Shown here: piece after piece, positions 1 to 5,642 of the stretch
Position numbering within the stretch: position 1 is the stretch's first letter
How the letters are laid out: every line of letters begins with the position of its first letter
Assembly: GCA_003242195.1 (NCBI GenBank)
Contig: QGUQ01000081.1
Coordinates: 1-7,636 of the forward strand
Length of the DNA: 7,636 nucleotides
Direction: 5' to 3'
DNA from: Bacillota bacterium
GTDB lineage: Bacteria > Bacillota > Sulfobacillia > Thermaerobacterales > Thermaerobacteraceae
Position numbers and translations under genes: made by a program
Notes under the pieces: model-generated
Databases searched by the model: none
Told to the model about the DNA's origin: nothing
What the model saw: the letters and a program-made list of their open reading frames with translations, nothing else

Positions 1-156
1 GCCCAGGACCTGTACGGGCTCGCCGAGGAGCTCCGCCGCCTCGCCCGGCGCCTGGAGGCGCTGGCCCGCTCCGGCCCCGCCCAGGCGCCCGGCGCTACCG
101 GCTCCGCGGCGGACGGCAGCGAGCAGCCGGCGCCCGGGGAGGCCCCCGACCGCTGA
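1..156 (+). CDS. C-terminal end of an unidentified protein (5' end outside window)
   Basis: Frame 1 is open from the first base to a TGA at 154-156 and gives 51 residues. The first part (about residues 3-24) is a charged, leucine-rich stretch, LYGLAEELRRLARRLEALA, with hydrophobics at heptad-like spacing, so an amphipathic helix or coiled coil is likely. The rest is a disordered-looking tail rich in Ala, Pro, Gly and acidic residues. Codon third positions are almost all G or C, as in the neighbouring genes, which supports real coding. No domain is visible, so no function can be given. The gene converges on livF, and the first hairpin after its stop (216-230) may be its terminator. Confidence 0.6.
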   Translation, partial: AQDLYGLAEELRRLARRLEALARSGPAQAPGATGSAADGSEQPAPGEAPDR

Positions 157-215
157 CGACGACAGGCCCCCGTCCCCCCGCTCCGTCCTTCCGGCACGGG
201 GCTCCCGCAGCTGTT

Positions 216-243
216 GCCCGGGCCCCGGGCCGTTCCGTTTTTT
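216..243 (+). terminator. Putative terminator of the left-edge plus-strand gene
   Basis: A 6-bp GC-only stem, GCCCGG at 216-221 with CCGGGC at 225-230, has a 3-base loop and is followed after 7 bases by a run of six T (238-243). It lies 60 bases after the TGA of the left-edge gene. The gap between stem and T-run is longer than in a textbook terminator, so this is tentative. Confidence 0.35.
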
Positions 244-258
244 CCCAGGATACGCCGT

Positions 259-287
259 GCGGGAGGCCGCTCCTGCCGGCCTCCCGC
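259..287. terminator. Strong hairpin between convergent genes
   Basis: A perfect 11-bp inverted repeat, GCGGGAGGCCG at 259-269 with CGGCCTCCCGC at 277-287, encloses a 7-base loop. It sits between two converging genes, where a bidirectional terminator is expected. Neither flank has a good T-run in the right direction, so it may act as a Rho-independent stop without a U-tract, as a 3'-end stabiliser, or both. Confidence 0.45.
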
Positions 288-311
288 AATGACTGGCCCG
301 TCTGTTCTCCA

Positions 312-397
312 CCCGTCGCCAGCGCCCGCGCTCATGCCGCAGCGACGGGCGCAGAGACCGCGGACGCCGGCACGGCCCATTTCCTCCCCAGCCGGCG
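312..397 (-). repeat. Two inverted repeats just downstream of livF
   Basis: CCCGTCGC (312-319) pairs with GCGACGGG (342-349), and CGCCGGC (365-371) pairs with GCCGGCG (391-397). Read on the minus strand, the second repeat begins 4 bases after the livF stop codon. Either could form a stem at the 3' end of the liv transcript. Neither is followed by a U-tract, so a terminator role is only possible. Apart from these and the hairpins to the left, nothing was seen in the 157-401 intergenic stretch. Confidence 0.3.
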
Positions 398-401
398 CCG
401 C

Positions 402-1121
402 TCAGCCGGCGCGGCCGCCCAGGTAGACTTCCTGCATGCGGGGATCGCGCGACAGCTCGGCGGAGGGCCCGGCCAGGGCGACCCGGCCCGTCTCCAGGAC
501 GTAGGCCCGGTGGGCCAGGCGGAGGGCGGCCCGCGCGTTCTGCTCCACCAGCAGCACGGTGACGCCCTGGCGGTTGATCTCGCGGATGGTCTCGAAGATC
601 TGGCGCACCAGCAGCGGCGCCAGTCCCAGGGACGGTTCGTCCAGCAGCAACAGCCGGGGATTGGACATGAGGGCGCGGCCGATGGCCAGCATCTGCTGCT
701 CACCGCCCGACATGGTCCCGGCCAGCTGGCGGCGCCTCTCCTTGAGCCGCGGGAAAAGGTCGAACACCCAGCGCCGTGTCTCCTCCACCGCCCGCGCGTC
801 CCGGCGCTGATAGGCGCCGAGGGTCAGGTTCTCGTCCACCGTCAGGGGACCGAAGATGCGACGGCCTTCGGGAGCATGGGCGATGCCCAGGGCCGGCAGG
901 CGGTGGGCCGGCAGGCGCGTCAGGTCCTGCCCGCGGAAGGTGATCCGCCCCCGGCGCGGGCGGACGAGCCCGGAGATGGCACGGAGGGTCGTGGACTTGC
1001 CGGCGCCGTTGGCGCCCAGCAGCGCGACGATCTCCCCCTCCTCCACCACCAGGTCGATGCCCTTGAGGGCGTGGACGTGACCGTAATAGACGTGGACTCC
1101 CTCCAGCTCCAACAGGGCCAT
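402..1121 (-). CDS. livF: Branched-chain amino acid ABC transporter, ATP-binding protein LivF
   Basis: One of the two cytoplasmic ATPases that power the importer. The protein has 239 residues, the usual LivF length. Walker A is GANGAGKST at about 36-44, the LivF-typical APEGRRIF block at 83-90, the signature MSGGEQQM at 137-144, and Walker B LLLLDEPS at 157-164. Where most ABC ATPases have the switch histidine, this protein has LVEQNA (191-196), which is normal for LivF and separates it from LivG. It ends VYLGG, also typical. The chosen ATG at 1121 is 2 bases after the livG stop, with GAGG 10 bases upstream. A GTG at 1127, overlapping the livG stop, is an alternative but sits too close to that GAGG. 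It is the last gene of the operon. Confidence 0.95.
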   Translation of the reverse strand: MALLELEGVHVYYGHVHALKGIDLVVEEGEIVALLGANGAGKSTTLRAISGLVRPRRGRITFRGQDLTRLPAHRLPALGIAHAPEGRRIFGPLTVDENLTLGAYQRRDARAVEETRRWVFDLFPRLKERRRQLAGTMSGGEQQMLAIGRALMSNPRLLLLDEPSLGLAPLLVRQIFETIREINRQGVTVLLVEQNARAALRLAHRAYVLETGRVALAGPSAELSRDPRMQEVYLGGRAG

Positions 1122-1123
1122 GA

Positions 1124-1891
1124 TCACTCATCCTCTTCCCGACCGAGATAGGCCTCGATGACCTTCGGGTCCGCCTGGACCTCCGCCGGCGTGCCCTCGG
1201 CGATCTTGACGCCGTTCTCCAGGACCACGACGCGGTCGGAGATGCCCATGACCAGCTTCATGTCGTGCTCGATGAGGAGGACCGTGATGCCGGCGGACCG
1301 GATCTCGCGGATCAGGTCGACCAGCTCCTCGGTCTCCTGCTCGTTCAGGCCGCCCGCCGGTTCGTCCAGGATCAGAAGGCGGGGGCGCGCAGCCAGGGCG
1401 CGGGCGATCTCGAGCCGCTTCTGCTGCCCGTAGGGCAGGTTGCGCGCCAGCTGGTCCCGCAGGGACCAGAGGCCCAGCCACTTGAGGACGCGCTCGGCCT
1501 CGGCCCGGGTCTCCGCCTCCTCCCGCCGCTGGGCGGAGGTGCGCAGGATGGAGGCCCAGACGCCGGCCTTCGTACGGCAGTGGGTCCCCGCCATCACGTT
1601 CTCCAGCACGGTCAGGTTGCGAAACAGGCGCAGGTTCTGGAACGTTCGTGCCACGCCCAACTCCGCCATGCGGTGGGGCCGCTGGCCCGCCACGCTACGG
1701 CCGTCCAGCCGCACGTCCCCCTCGTCTGGGCGGTAGATGCCGGTGATCAGGTTGAAGACCGTCGTCTTGCCGGCGCCGTTGGGACCGATGAGGGCCAGGA
1801 TCTCGCCTTGCTCCACCCCGAAGGTCACCTGGTTGACGGCGACCAGGCCCCCGAACCGCTTGGTCAGGCGCTCCACCTCGAGCAGTGCCAT
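1124..1891 (-). CDS. livG: Branched-chain amino acid ABC transporter, ATP-binding protein LivG
   Basis: The second ATPase of the importer, expected to pair with LivF under the LivH/LivM channel. The protein has 255 residues, the family length. Walker A is GPNGAGKTT at about 36-44, the Q-loop ARTFQNLRLF has Gln at 85, the LivG-type signature is LPYGQQKRLEIARAL at 152-166, Walker B is LLILDEPAGGLN at 172-183, and the switch histidine is in LLIEHD (His 209). The longer insert before the signature (about residues 103-135) is characteristic of LivG. It starts with ATG, 7 bases after the livM stop. The ribosome binding site overlaps that stop, which suggests coupled translation. Confidence 0.95.
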   Translation of the reverse strand: MALLEVERLTKRFGGLVAVNQVTFGVEQGEILALIGPNGAGKTTVFNLITGIYRPDEGDVRLDGRSVAGQRPHRMAELGVARTFQNLRLFRNLTVLENVMAGTHCRTKAGVWASILRTSAQRREEAETRAEAERVLKWLGLWSLRDQLARNLPYGQQKRLEIARALAARPRLLILDEPAGGLNEQETEELVDLIREIRSAGITVLLIEHDMKLVMGISDRVVVLENGVKIAEGTPAEVQADPKVIEAYLGREEDE

Positions 1892-1896
1892 CGTCG

Positions 1897-1903
1897 GATC
1901 ACC
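1897..1903 (-). promoter_or_regulatory. livG ribosome binding site overlapping the livM stop codon
   Basis: The minus strand reads GGTGATC here, 5 bases before the livG ATG. It matches the 3' part of the anti-Shine-Dalgarno complement (AAGGAGGTGATC) and contains the TGA of livM (1901-1899). Ribosomes finishing LivM therefore sit on the livG initiation site, an arrangement that fits translational coupling. Confidence 0.6.
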
Positions 1904-2996
1904 CCGTGCCGGCGGCGCCGCCGGCCGCCGCCCCCTGACCAGTCTCCAGATCGGTGGGAGGAGCCGCCGCCCTGGCCTCCGCCGGTTCGTCGTCCCCGCG
2001 CACCGCCAGGCGCCAGCGCCGGCTGGGCCAGAGGCCCTCCGGGCGGAAGATCATCAGCACCACCATGGCCGCCCCGAAGACCAGCATGCGGTAGTGCTCC
2101 AGGCCCCGGAAGAGCTGGGGCAGCACCACCATGCCGAAGGTCCCCAGGAAGATCCCCGGGATCGAGCCCGTGCCGCCGAGGATGACGATGGCGAACATGA
2201 CCACCGACTCCCAGACGGAGAAGCTCTCCGGCGCGATCACCGTCATCTTGGCGGCGTAGATGTTCCCCGCCACGCCCGCCAGGGCGGCGCCCACCACGAA
2301 GGCCAGGAGCTTGTAGCGCGTGGTGTCGATGCCCATGGCCTCGGCGGCCAGCTCGTCCTCCCGGATGTAGCTCCAGGCGCGCCCCACCCGGCTGTTCTCC
2401 AGGCGCACGGCGATGAACACGGTGAGCACGACGAAGAAGAGCGTGAGGTAGTAGAAGTCGACGGGACGGGCGAGCCGGATGCCGAAGAGCTCGGGGCGGT
2501 CGATGCCCAGGATGCCGTTGACGCCCCCCGTGAGGCCGAACACGTCGTTGCGCAGGGCGATGCGCAGGATCTCGGCGAAGCCCAGCGTGACGATCAGCAG
2601 GTAGTCGCCGCGCAGGTGCAGGATGGGCCGGGCTACCAGCGCCGCCAGGAGGGCGGCCACCACCGCCGACACCGGCAGGAGCCAGACGACCGGGATGTCC
2701 AGGCGCGTGTTGAGGATCGCCGTCGTATACGCCCCGGCGGCGAAGAAGGCTGCGTGCCCCAGGTTGTACTGGCCCGTCCCTCCCAGGATGAAGTTCAGCG
2801 ACAGGGCCAGCATGGACCAGAGAAAGAAGTTGAAGCCCATCTCCAGGTAGTACGGGTTGAAGCCCACCAGCAGGGGGAAGGCGAGCGCCGCCAGCAGGGC
2901 CGCCCCGGCCCCCAAGAGGCCCGCCCGCGGACTCGCGTTCAAGCCCGGCAGGGCGGCACGAGAGACTCCGGTTTCCCCGTTACCCCGGTTGGCCAC
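1899..2996 (-). CDS. livM: Branched-chain amino acid ABC transporter, permease LivM
   Basis: A membrane channel subunit that pairs with LivH. It has 365 residues, mostly hydrophobic segments: about 26-46, 54-72, 81-95, 102-124, 132-147, 180-197, 230-248, 263-292 and 303-317. The family block LGGTGQYNLGHAAFFAAGAY lies at 71-90. The cytoplasmic loop that contacts the ATPase is around 210-245, with REDELAAEAMGID followed by a hydrophobic Gly/Ala stretch. After RPEGLWPSRRWR the protein carries a 32-residue Ala/Gly/Pro/acidic tail (334-365) that looks disordered. The start is a GTG 15 bases after the livH stop, with GAGGGGGGAG just upstream. An unremarkable hydrophilic stretch of about 25 residues precedes the first membrane segment. 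Confidence 0.93.
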   Translation of the reverse strand: MANRGNGETGVSRAALPGLNASPRAGLLGAGAALLAALAFPLLVGFNPYYLEMGFNFFLWSMLALSLNFILGGTGQYNLGHAAFFAAGAYTTAILNTRLDIPVVWLLPVSAVVAALLAALVARPILHLRGDYLLIVTLGFAEILRIALRNDVFGLTGGVNGILGIDRPELFGIRLARPVDFYYLTLFFVVLTVFIAVRLENSRVGRAWSYIREDELAAEAMGIDTTRYKLLAFVVGAALAGVAGNIYAAKMTVIAPESFSVWESVVMFAIVILGGTGSIPGIFLGTFGMVVLPQLFRGLEHYRMLVFGAAMVVLMIFRPEGLWPSRRWRLAVRGDDEPAEARAAAPPTDLETGQGAAAGGAAGTG

Positions 2997-3011
2997 ACCG
3001 CTCCCCCCTCG

Positions 3012-3911
3012 TCAGATCTTCTCGGCCACCCGCTCGCCCAGCAGGCCGGTGGGCCGGAGCAGCAGGATCAGGATCAGGATCACGAAGGCGACCGCGTCCT
3101 TCCACTCGCCGGCCACGTAACCCGCAGCCAGGGTCTCGGCCAGGCCGAGGATCAGCCCGCCCACCATGGCCCCCGGGATGTTGCCGATCCCGCCCAGGAT
3201 GGCGGCGGTGAAGGCCTTGAGGCCGTAGAGCCAGCCCATGGTGAAGTTGAGCTGGCCGTAGTAGAGTCCGACCATGACGCCCGCCAGGCCGCCCAGGGCG
3301 GCGCCCAGGAGGAAGACCAGCTGGATCAGCCGGTTGACGTCGATGCCCATGAGCCGCGCCGTTTCGTGATCCACGGCGATGGCCCGCATGGCGGCGCCCA
3401 CCCGGGTGTTCTGGACGAACAGGTAGAGCCCCAGCATCAGCAGTAGCGACCCGAGCAGGATGACCAGCCGCATCAGGGTGAACTGGACGCCCAGCACCGT
3501 CCAGGCGCGGTCGGGAACCAGTCCGTGGGGGAAGGCGCGGGGCTGCGCGCCCCACAGCAGCATGATGCCGTTCTGGATGAACACGGAGACGCCGAGAGCC
3601 GACACCACCGCCGGCAGGCGCCCGGCACCGCGCAGGGGCCGGTAGGCGACGCGCTCGGTGAGCACACCGGCCAGGCCGACGGACGCGGCCACCAGCAGGG
3701 CGGCCACGGCCAGCGCCGCCAAGGGCCCGGCGCCGCCGGACAGCGCCATCCAGCCCAGGAAGGACAGGCCCAGATACGCCCCCAGGGCGAACAGGTCGCC
3801 GTGGGCGAAGTTGATCAGCCGCAACACACCGAAGACCATCGTGTAGCCCAGGGCGACCAGGGCGTAGATGGAGCCGACGGTGAGCCCGTTGAAGAACTGT
3901 TGAACTAGCAA
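3012..3911 (-). CDS. livH: Branched-chain amino acid ABC transporter, permease LivH
   Basis: The other channel subunit of the importer. It has 299 residues, the usual LivH size. Its N-terminus, LVQQFFNGLTVGSIYALVALGYTM, is diagnostic in composition and is followed by GVLRLINFAHGDLFALGAY (28-46), a block conserved in LivH. The ATPase-contact loop lies at about 171-195 (RAIAVDHETARLMGID), and LKAFTAAILGGIGNIPGA at 231-248 is also typical. About eight membrane segments are visible, and it ends RPTGLLGERVAEKI. The start is a TTG: it is the only in-frame start that gives the family N-terminus, and GGGAGGG (3925-3919) sits 7 bases upstream. An ATG at 3918 is in another frame and would not produce LivH. 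Confidence 0.93.
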   Translation of the reverse strand: MLVQQFFNGLTVGSIYALVALGYTMVFGVLRLINFAHGDLFALGAYLGLSFLGWMALSGGAGPLAALAVAALLVAASVGLAGVLTERVAYRPLRGAGRLPAVVSALGVSVFIQNGIMLLWGAQPRAFPHGLVPDRAWTVLGVQFTLMRLVILLGSLLLMLGLYLFVQNTRVGAAMRAIAVDHETARLMGIDVNRLIQLVFLLGAALGGLAGVMVGLYYGQLNFTMGWLYGLKAFTAAILGGIGNIPGAMVGGLILGLAETLAAGYVAGEWKDAVAFVILILILLLRPTGLLGERVAEKI

Positions 3912-3948
3912 GCCTCATCCCTCCCCCGGTACGCAAGGGGGGAAGGAG

Positions 3949-3978
3949 CCGGGCCGCGCCGGCACGCGCCGTACCCGG
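3949..3978 (-). promoter_or_regulatory. Possible stem-loop in the livK-livH gap
   Basis: The gap 3912-4029 contains an imperfect stem: CCGGG at 3949-3953 with CCCGG at 3974-3978, and an inner CGGC/GCCG stem at 3960-3963 and 3968-3971. No U-tract follows, so it is not a classic terminator. A structure here could protect the livK mRNA or lower read-through so that more binding protein than permease is made, as is common in binding-protein transporters. That role is inferred from position only. Confidence 0.3.
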
Positions 3979-4029
3979 TCCCTCCCCGCCTTGCGCCACC
4001 GGCCGTGTCCTCGCGGCACCGGGCCCGCC

Positions 4030-5226
4030 TCAGGACTGCGGCGGGACGAACAGCGTGAACTTGCCGTTCTGGACCTGGTAGGCGGCGTACACCGTGCCCT
4101 CGCGATCACCCTTGTCGTCGAAGGTCACGGGACCGGTGATGCCCGGGAAGTTCTCCATCTGGTTGCGCAGGTAGTCGGCCAGCTGGGCCGGGTCCGTGGA
4201 CTGGGTCTGCTTGATGGCCTCGATGATGACCCGTATGCAGTCGGCGGCCATGGCCGTCCAGATGCTCACCGGCGCCTCGTTGTACTTGGCCTGGTAGTCT
4301 TCGACGAACTTGCGCGCCTCCTCATAGGGCAGGTCTTGGGGCGCCGGCTCGGTGGTGGTGATGAAGCCCTCGGCGGCGGCTCCGGCCGTCTTGATGACCT
4401 CGTCGTTGTTGGAGGCGTTGCCACCGGCGATGGGCGCCTGGATGCCCAGGTCACGCGCCTGCTTGACCAGCAGGCCCGCCTGGCTGAAGTAGCCCGAGAA
4501 GTAGATGGCGTCCGGATTGGCATCCTTCAGCCGGGTGAGGAGGGCGCTGTAGTCGCTCTCCTGCGGGTTGATGGCGTCGAAGAACACGACCTGGGCGCCC
4601 TTTTCCTCCACGAACCTCTTGGTCCAATCCGCCAGGCCCTTGGCGTAGGTGGAGTTGTCGTGGATCAGGGCCACCTTCTTGGCACCCAGCTTGTCGACCA
4701 GGAGGTTGGCGGCGAACTGACCCTGGGCGCTGTCCAGGAACGCCATGCGGAAGAAATTCTCGTAGCCCTTCTCGGTCAGGTGGGTCGCGGTGGACGAGGG
4801 CGTGATGTGCAGGATGCCGTTGTCGTTGTAGACCTGTTGCGCGGCCTCGGTGGCCGTCGAGTTGTAGGAACCGATGACGGCGATGACGCCCTGGGAGACC
4901 AGCTTCTGGGCAGCCAGGGTCGCCTCGTTGGGCTGGCCCTTGTCATCCTCGTAGATCACGCGGATCTTCTTGCCCAGGACGCCACCCTCGTTGTTCACCT
5001 GCTCGACGATGAGATCGATGGCCTTCTGGAAGCCCTGCCCCTCCGCGGCGTAGTCGCCGGTGAGAGGCCCCTGGACACCGATCAGGATCTCGTCCCCGCT
5101 GCCGCCTCCGCCGGCACCGCCCCCGCCGGCCCCGCCGCAAGCGGCGGTCACCAGCAACAGGGCCACGGCCAGCGCGGCCACCAGCCACCGGTGCGCGCGC
5201 AGCCCGCCCGCGAGCCGTCGCTGCAT
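4030..5226 (-). CDS. livK: Branched-chain amino acid-binding lipoprotein LivK (LivJ/LivK family)
   Basis: The extracytoplasmic binding protein that captures Leu, Ile or Val and delivers it to LivHM. It has 398 residues. It begins with a lipoprotein signal peptide: positive residues (MQRRLAGGLRAHR), a hydrophobic core at 14-26, and a lipobox ending TAAC with the acylated Cys at 30. A Gly-rich linker (31-44) connects to the folded domain, which starts EILIGVQGPLTGDY. Family landmarks are the ligand-site segment IGSYNSTATEAA (118-129), DSAQGQFAANLL, ALIHDNSTYAKGLAD, VVFFDAINPQESDYSALL, and GPVTFDDKGDREG near the end. These align closely by eye with E. coli LivK, which supports branched-chain amino acids over other HAAT ligands, but specificity is not proven. 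ATG at 5226 has GGGGGG 8 bases upstream. Confidence 0.92.
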   Translation of the reverse strand: MQRRLAGGLRAHRWLVAALAVALLLVTAACGGAGGGGAGGGGSGDEILIGVQGPLTGDYAAEGQGFQKAIDLIVEQVNNEGGVLGKKIRVIYEDDKGQPNEATLAAQKLVSQGVIAVIGSYNSTATEAAQQVYNDNGILHITPSSTATHLTEKGYENFFRMAFLDSAQGQFAANLLVDKLGAKKVALIHDNSTYAKGLADWTKRFVEEKGAQVVFFDAINPQESDYSALLTRLKDANPDAIYFSGYFSQAGLLVKQARDLGIQAPIAGGNASNNDEVIKTAGAAAEGFITTTEPAPQDLPYEEARKFVEDYQAKYNEAPVSIWTAMAADCIRVIIEAIKQTQSTDPAQLADYLRNQMENFPGITGPVTFDDKGDREGTVYAAYQVQNGKFTLFVPPQS

Positions 5227-5307
5227 GCTGGAATCCCCCCGTCTCTGCCTGCGGCCGCACGGCGCCCCCGTGTGGGTGCCGCACCGTTGCGCCCGCGACG
5301 CGTTTTT

Positions 5308-5318
5308 GTTGAGTCAAC
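5308..5318. promoter_or_regulatory. 11-bp palindrome, possible operator
   Basis: GTTGAGTCAAC is a perfect palindrome with 5-base arms around one central base, preceded by a T5 run. It lies 82 bases upstream of the livK start. Its position would suit a regulator of the liv operon, but the motif is not one assigned here to a known protein, and short palindromes occur by chance. Confidence 0.25.
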
Positions 5319-5465
5319 ACCGGCCAGTTCGACCGGACTCCCCAGGAACGATTGCTTACGTTCTGCAAATTCGTCGCCCTTCCTCCCCGGTTGTGGCGAA
5401 ACCCAACAATATGCCAGACAAGGACGCCTTTCCCGGTACGGGGCGGCACCGTTGGTGTGGCTCCG

Positions 5466-5495
5466 TTGACAGAAAGGGGGTGTTCTGTTAATGAT
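5466..5495 (+). promoter_or_regulatory. Putative asnB promoter
   Basis: A consensus -35 box, TTGACA (5466-5471), is followed after 18 bases by AATGAT (5490-5495), a 4-of-6 match to the -10 consensus. A TG lies at 5486-5487 just upstream. Transcription would start near 5502 and leave a leader of about 140 bases before asnB. The -35 is convincing and the -10 is weak. Confidence 0.45.
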
Positions 5496-5515
5496 GAACC
5501 CAGCCGAGCGAGGGT

Positions 5516-5569
5516 AAGACAACCGGGTGCCGCTTTTCCCGGAAGGGAGGGTCGGGCCCGGTCTTTTTT
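5516..5569 (+). terminator. Terminator-like hairpin in the asnB leader (possible attenuator)
   Basis: ACCGGG at 5522-5527 pairs with CCCGGT at 5557-5562, and AAGA at 5516-5519 can extend the base by pairing with TCTT. Inside, TTTTCCC (5534-5540) pairs with GGGAGGG (5545-5551, with G-U pairs) around a GGAA tetraloop. Six T follow at 5564-5569. The shape and U-tract are those of an intrinsic terminator, but it lies between the asnB promoter candidate and the gene. CCCGG at 5557-5561 could instead pair with CCGGG at 5577-5581, which would break the terminator stem. An attenuator is possible; no ligand-binding domain was recognised. Confidence 0.4.
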
Positions 5570-5582
5570 CTGATTTCCGGGT

Positions 5583-5604
5583 CGCCGGCGTCGGTCGACC
5601 GGCG
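5583..5604 (+). repeat. Inverted repeat just upstream of the asnB ribosome binding site
   Basis: CGCCGG (5583-5588) and CCGGCG (5599-5604) form a 6-bp GC stem with a 10-base loop, 20 bases before the ribosome binding site. It could be a leader structure or a chance result of high GC. Confidence 0.25.
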
Positions 5605-5624
5605 TCGCGCCCGGCACCCAGGGG

Positions 5625-5631
5625 AAGGAGG
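5625..5631 (+). promoter_or_regulatory. asnB ribosome binding site
   Basis: AAGGAGG is a near-perfect Shine-Dalgarno sequence. It lies 11 bases before the GTG at 5643, which opens the AsnB frame. An ATG at 5635 is only 3 bases away, too close for normal initiation, and is out of frame with AsnB. The site therefore supports the GTG start, with spacing on the long side. Confidence 0.65.
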
Positions 5632-5642
5632 TCGATGCGAGC

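Larger units (their letters stand above)
5227..5642. other. Divergent intergenic region between livK and asnB
   Basis: This 416-base stretch has no convincing gene on either strand. It should hold the promoters for the liv operon (minus) and asnB (plus). A plus-strand promoter candidate and a terminator-like leader hairpin are listed separately. For livK no pair of hexamers with acceptable spacing was found on the minus strand. The base composition is visibly more AT-rich between about 5300 and 5510 than in the genes, as expected for a control region. Confidence 0.7.

Noticed and set aside
536..551. Missing switch histidine in LivF (LVEQNA)
   Set aside because: This is the normal state for LivF-type ATPases and is not a defect.
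1737..3446. 569-codon plus-strand open frame antisense to livG, livM and livH
   Set aside because: Its translation is low-complexity (His, Gln, Asp, Arg, Gly rich) and it overlaps well-recognised liv genes. Long antisense frames are common at this GC content.
2980..3999. 339-codon minus-strand frame overlapping livH in another frame, starting with an ATG at 3918 in the middle of it
   Set aside because: The product is Arg/Pro/Gly rich with no membrane segments. The livH frame gives an exact permease.
5399..5416. Sigma-54 promoter upstream of livK (minus strand CTGGCATATTGTTGGG)
   Set aside because: The -24 GG is present, but the -12 element is GG rather than GC and the flanks do not match.
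3991..5469. 492-codon plus-strand open frame antisense to livK
   Set aside because: It mirrors the livK codons and has no recognisable domain, and livK is clearly the real gene.
5521..5570. T-box antiterminator in the asnB leader
   Set aside because: CCGGGTGCCGC only loosely resembles the conserved T-box core; the GNA part of GGTGGNACCGCG is missing and no stem I was found.
5635..5637. ATG 8 bases upstream of the asnB GTG as the true start
   Set aside because: It is in a different frame from AsnB and only 3 bases from the Shine-Dalgarno. Using it would require a frameshift.
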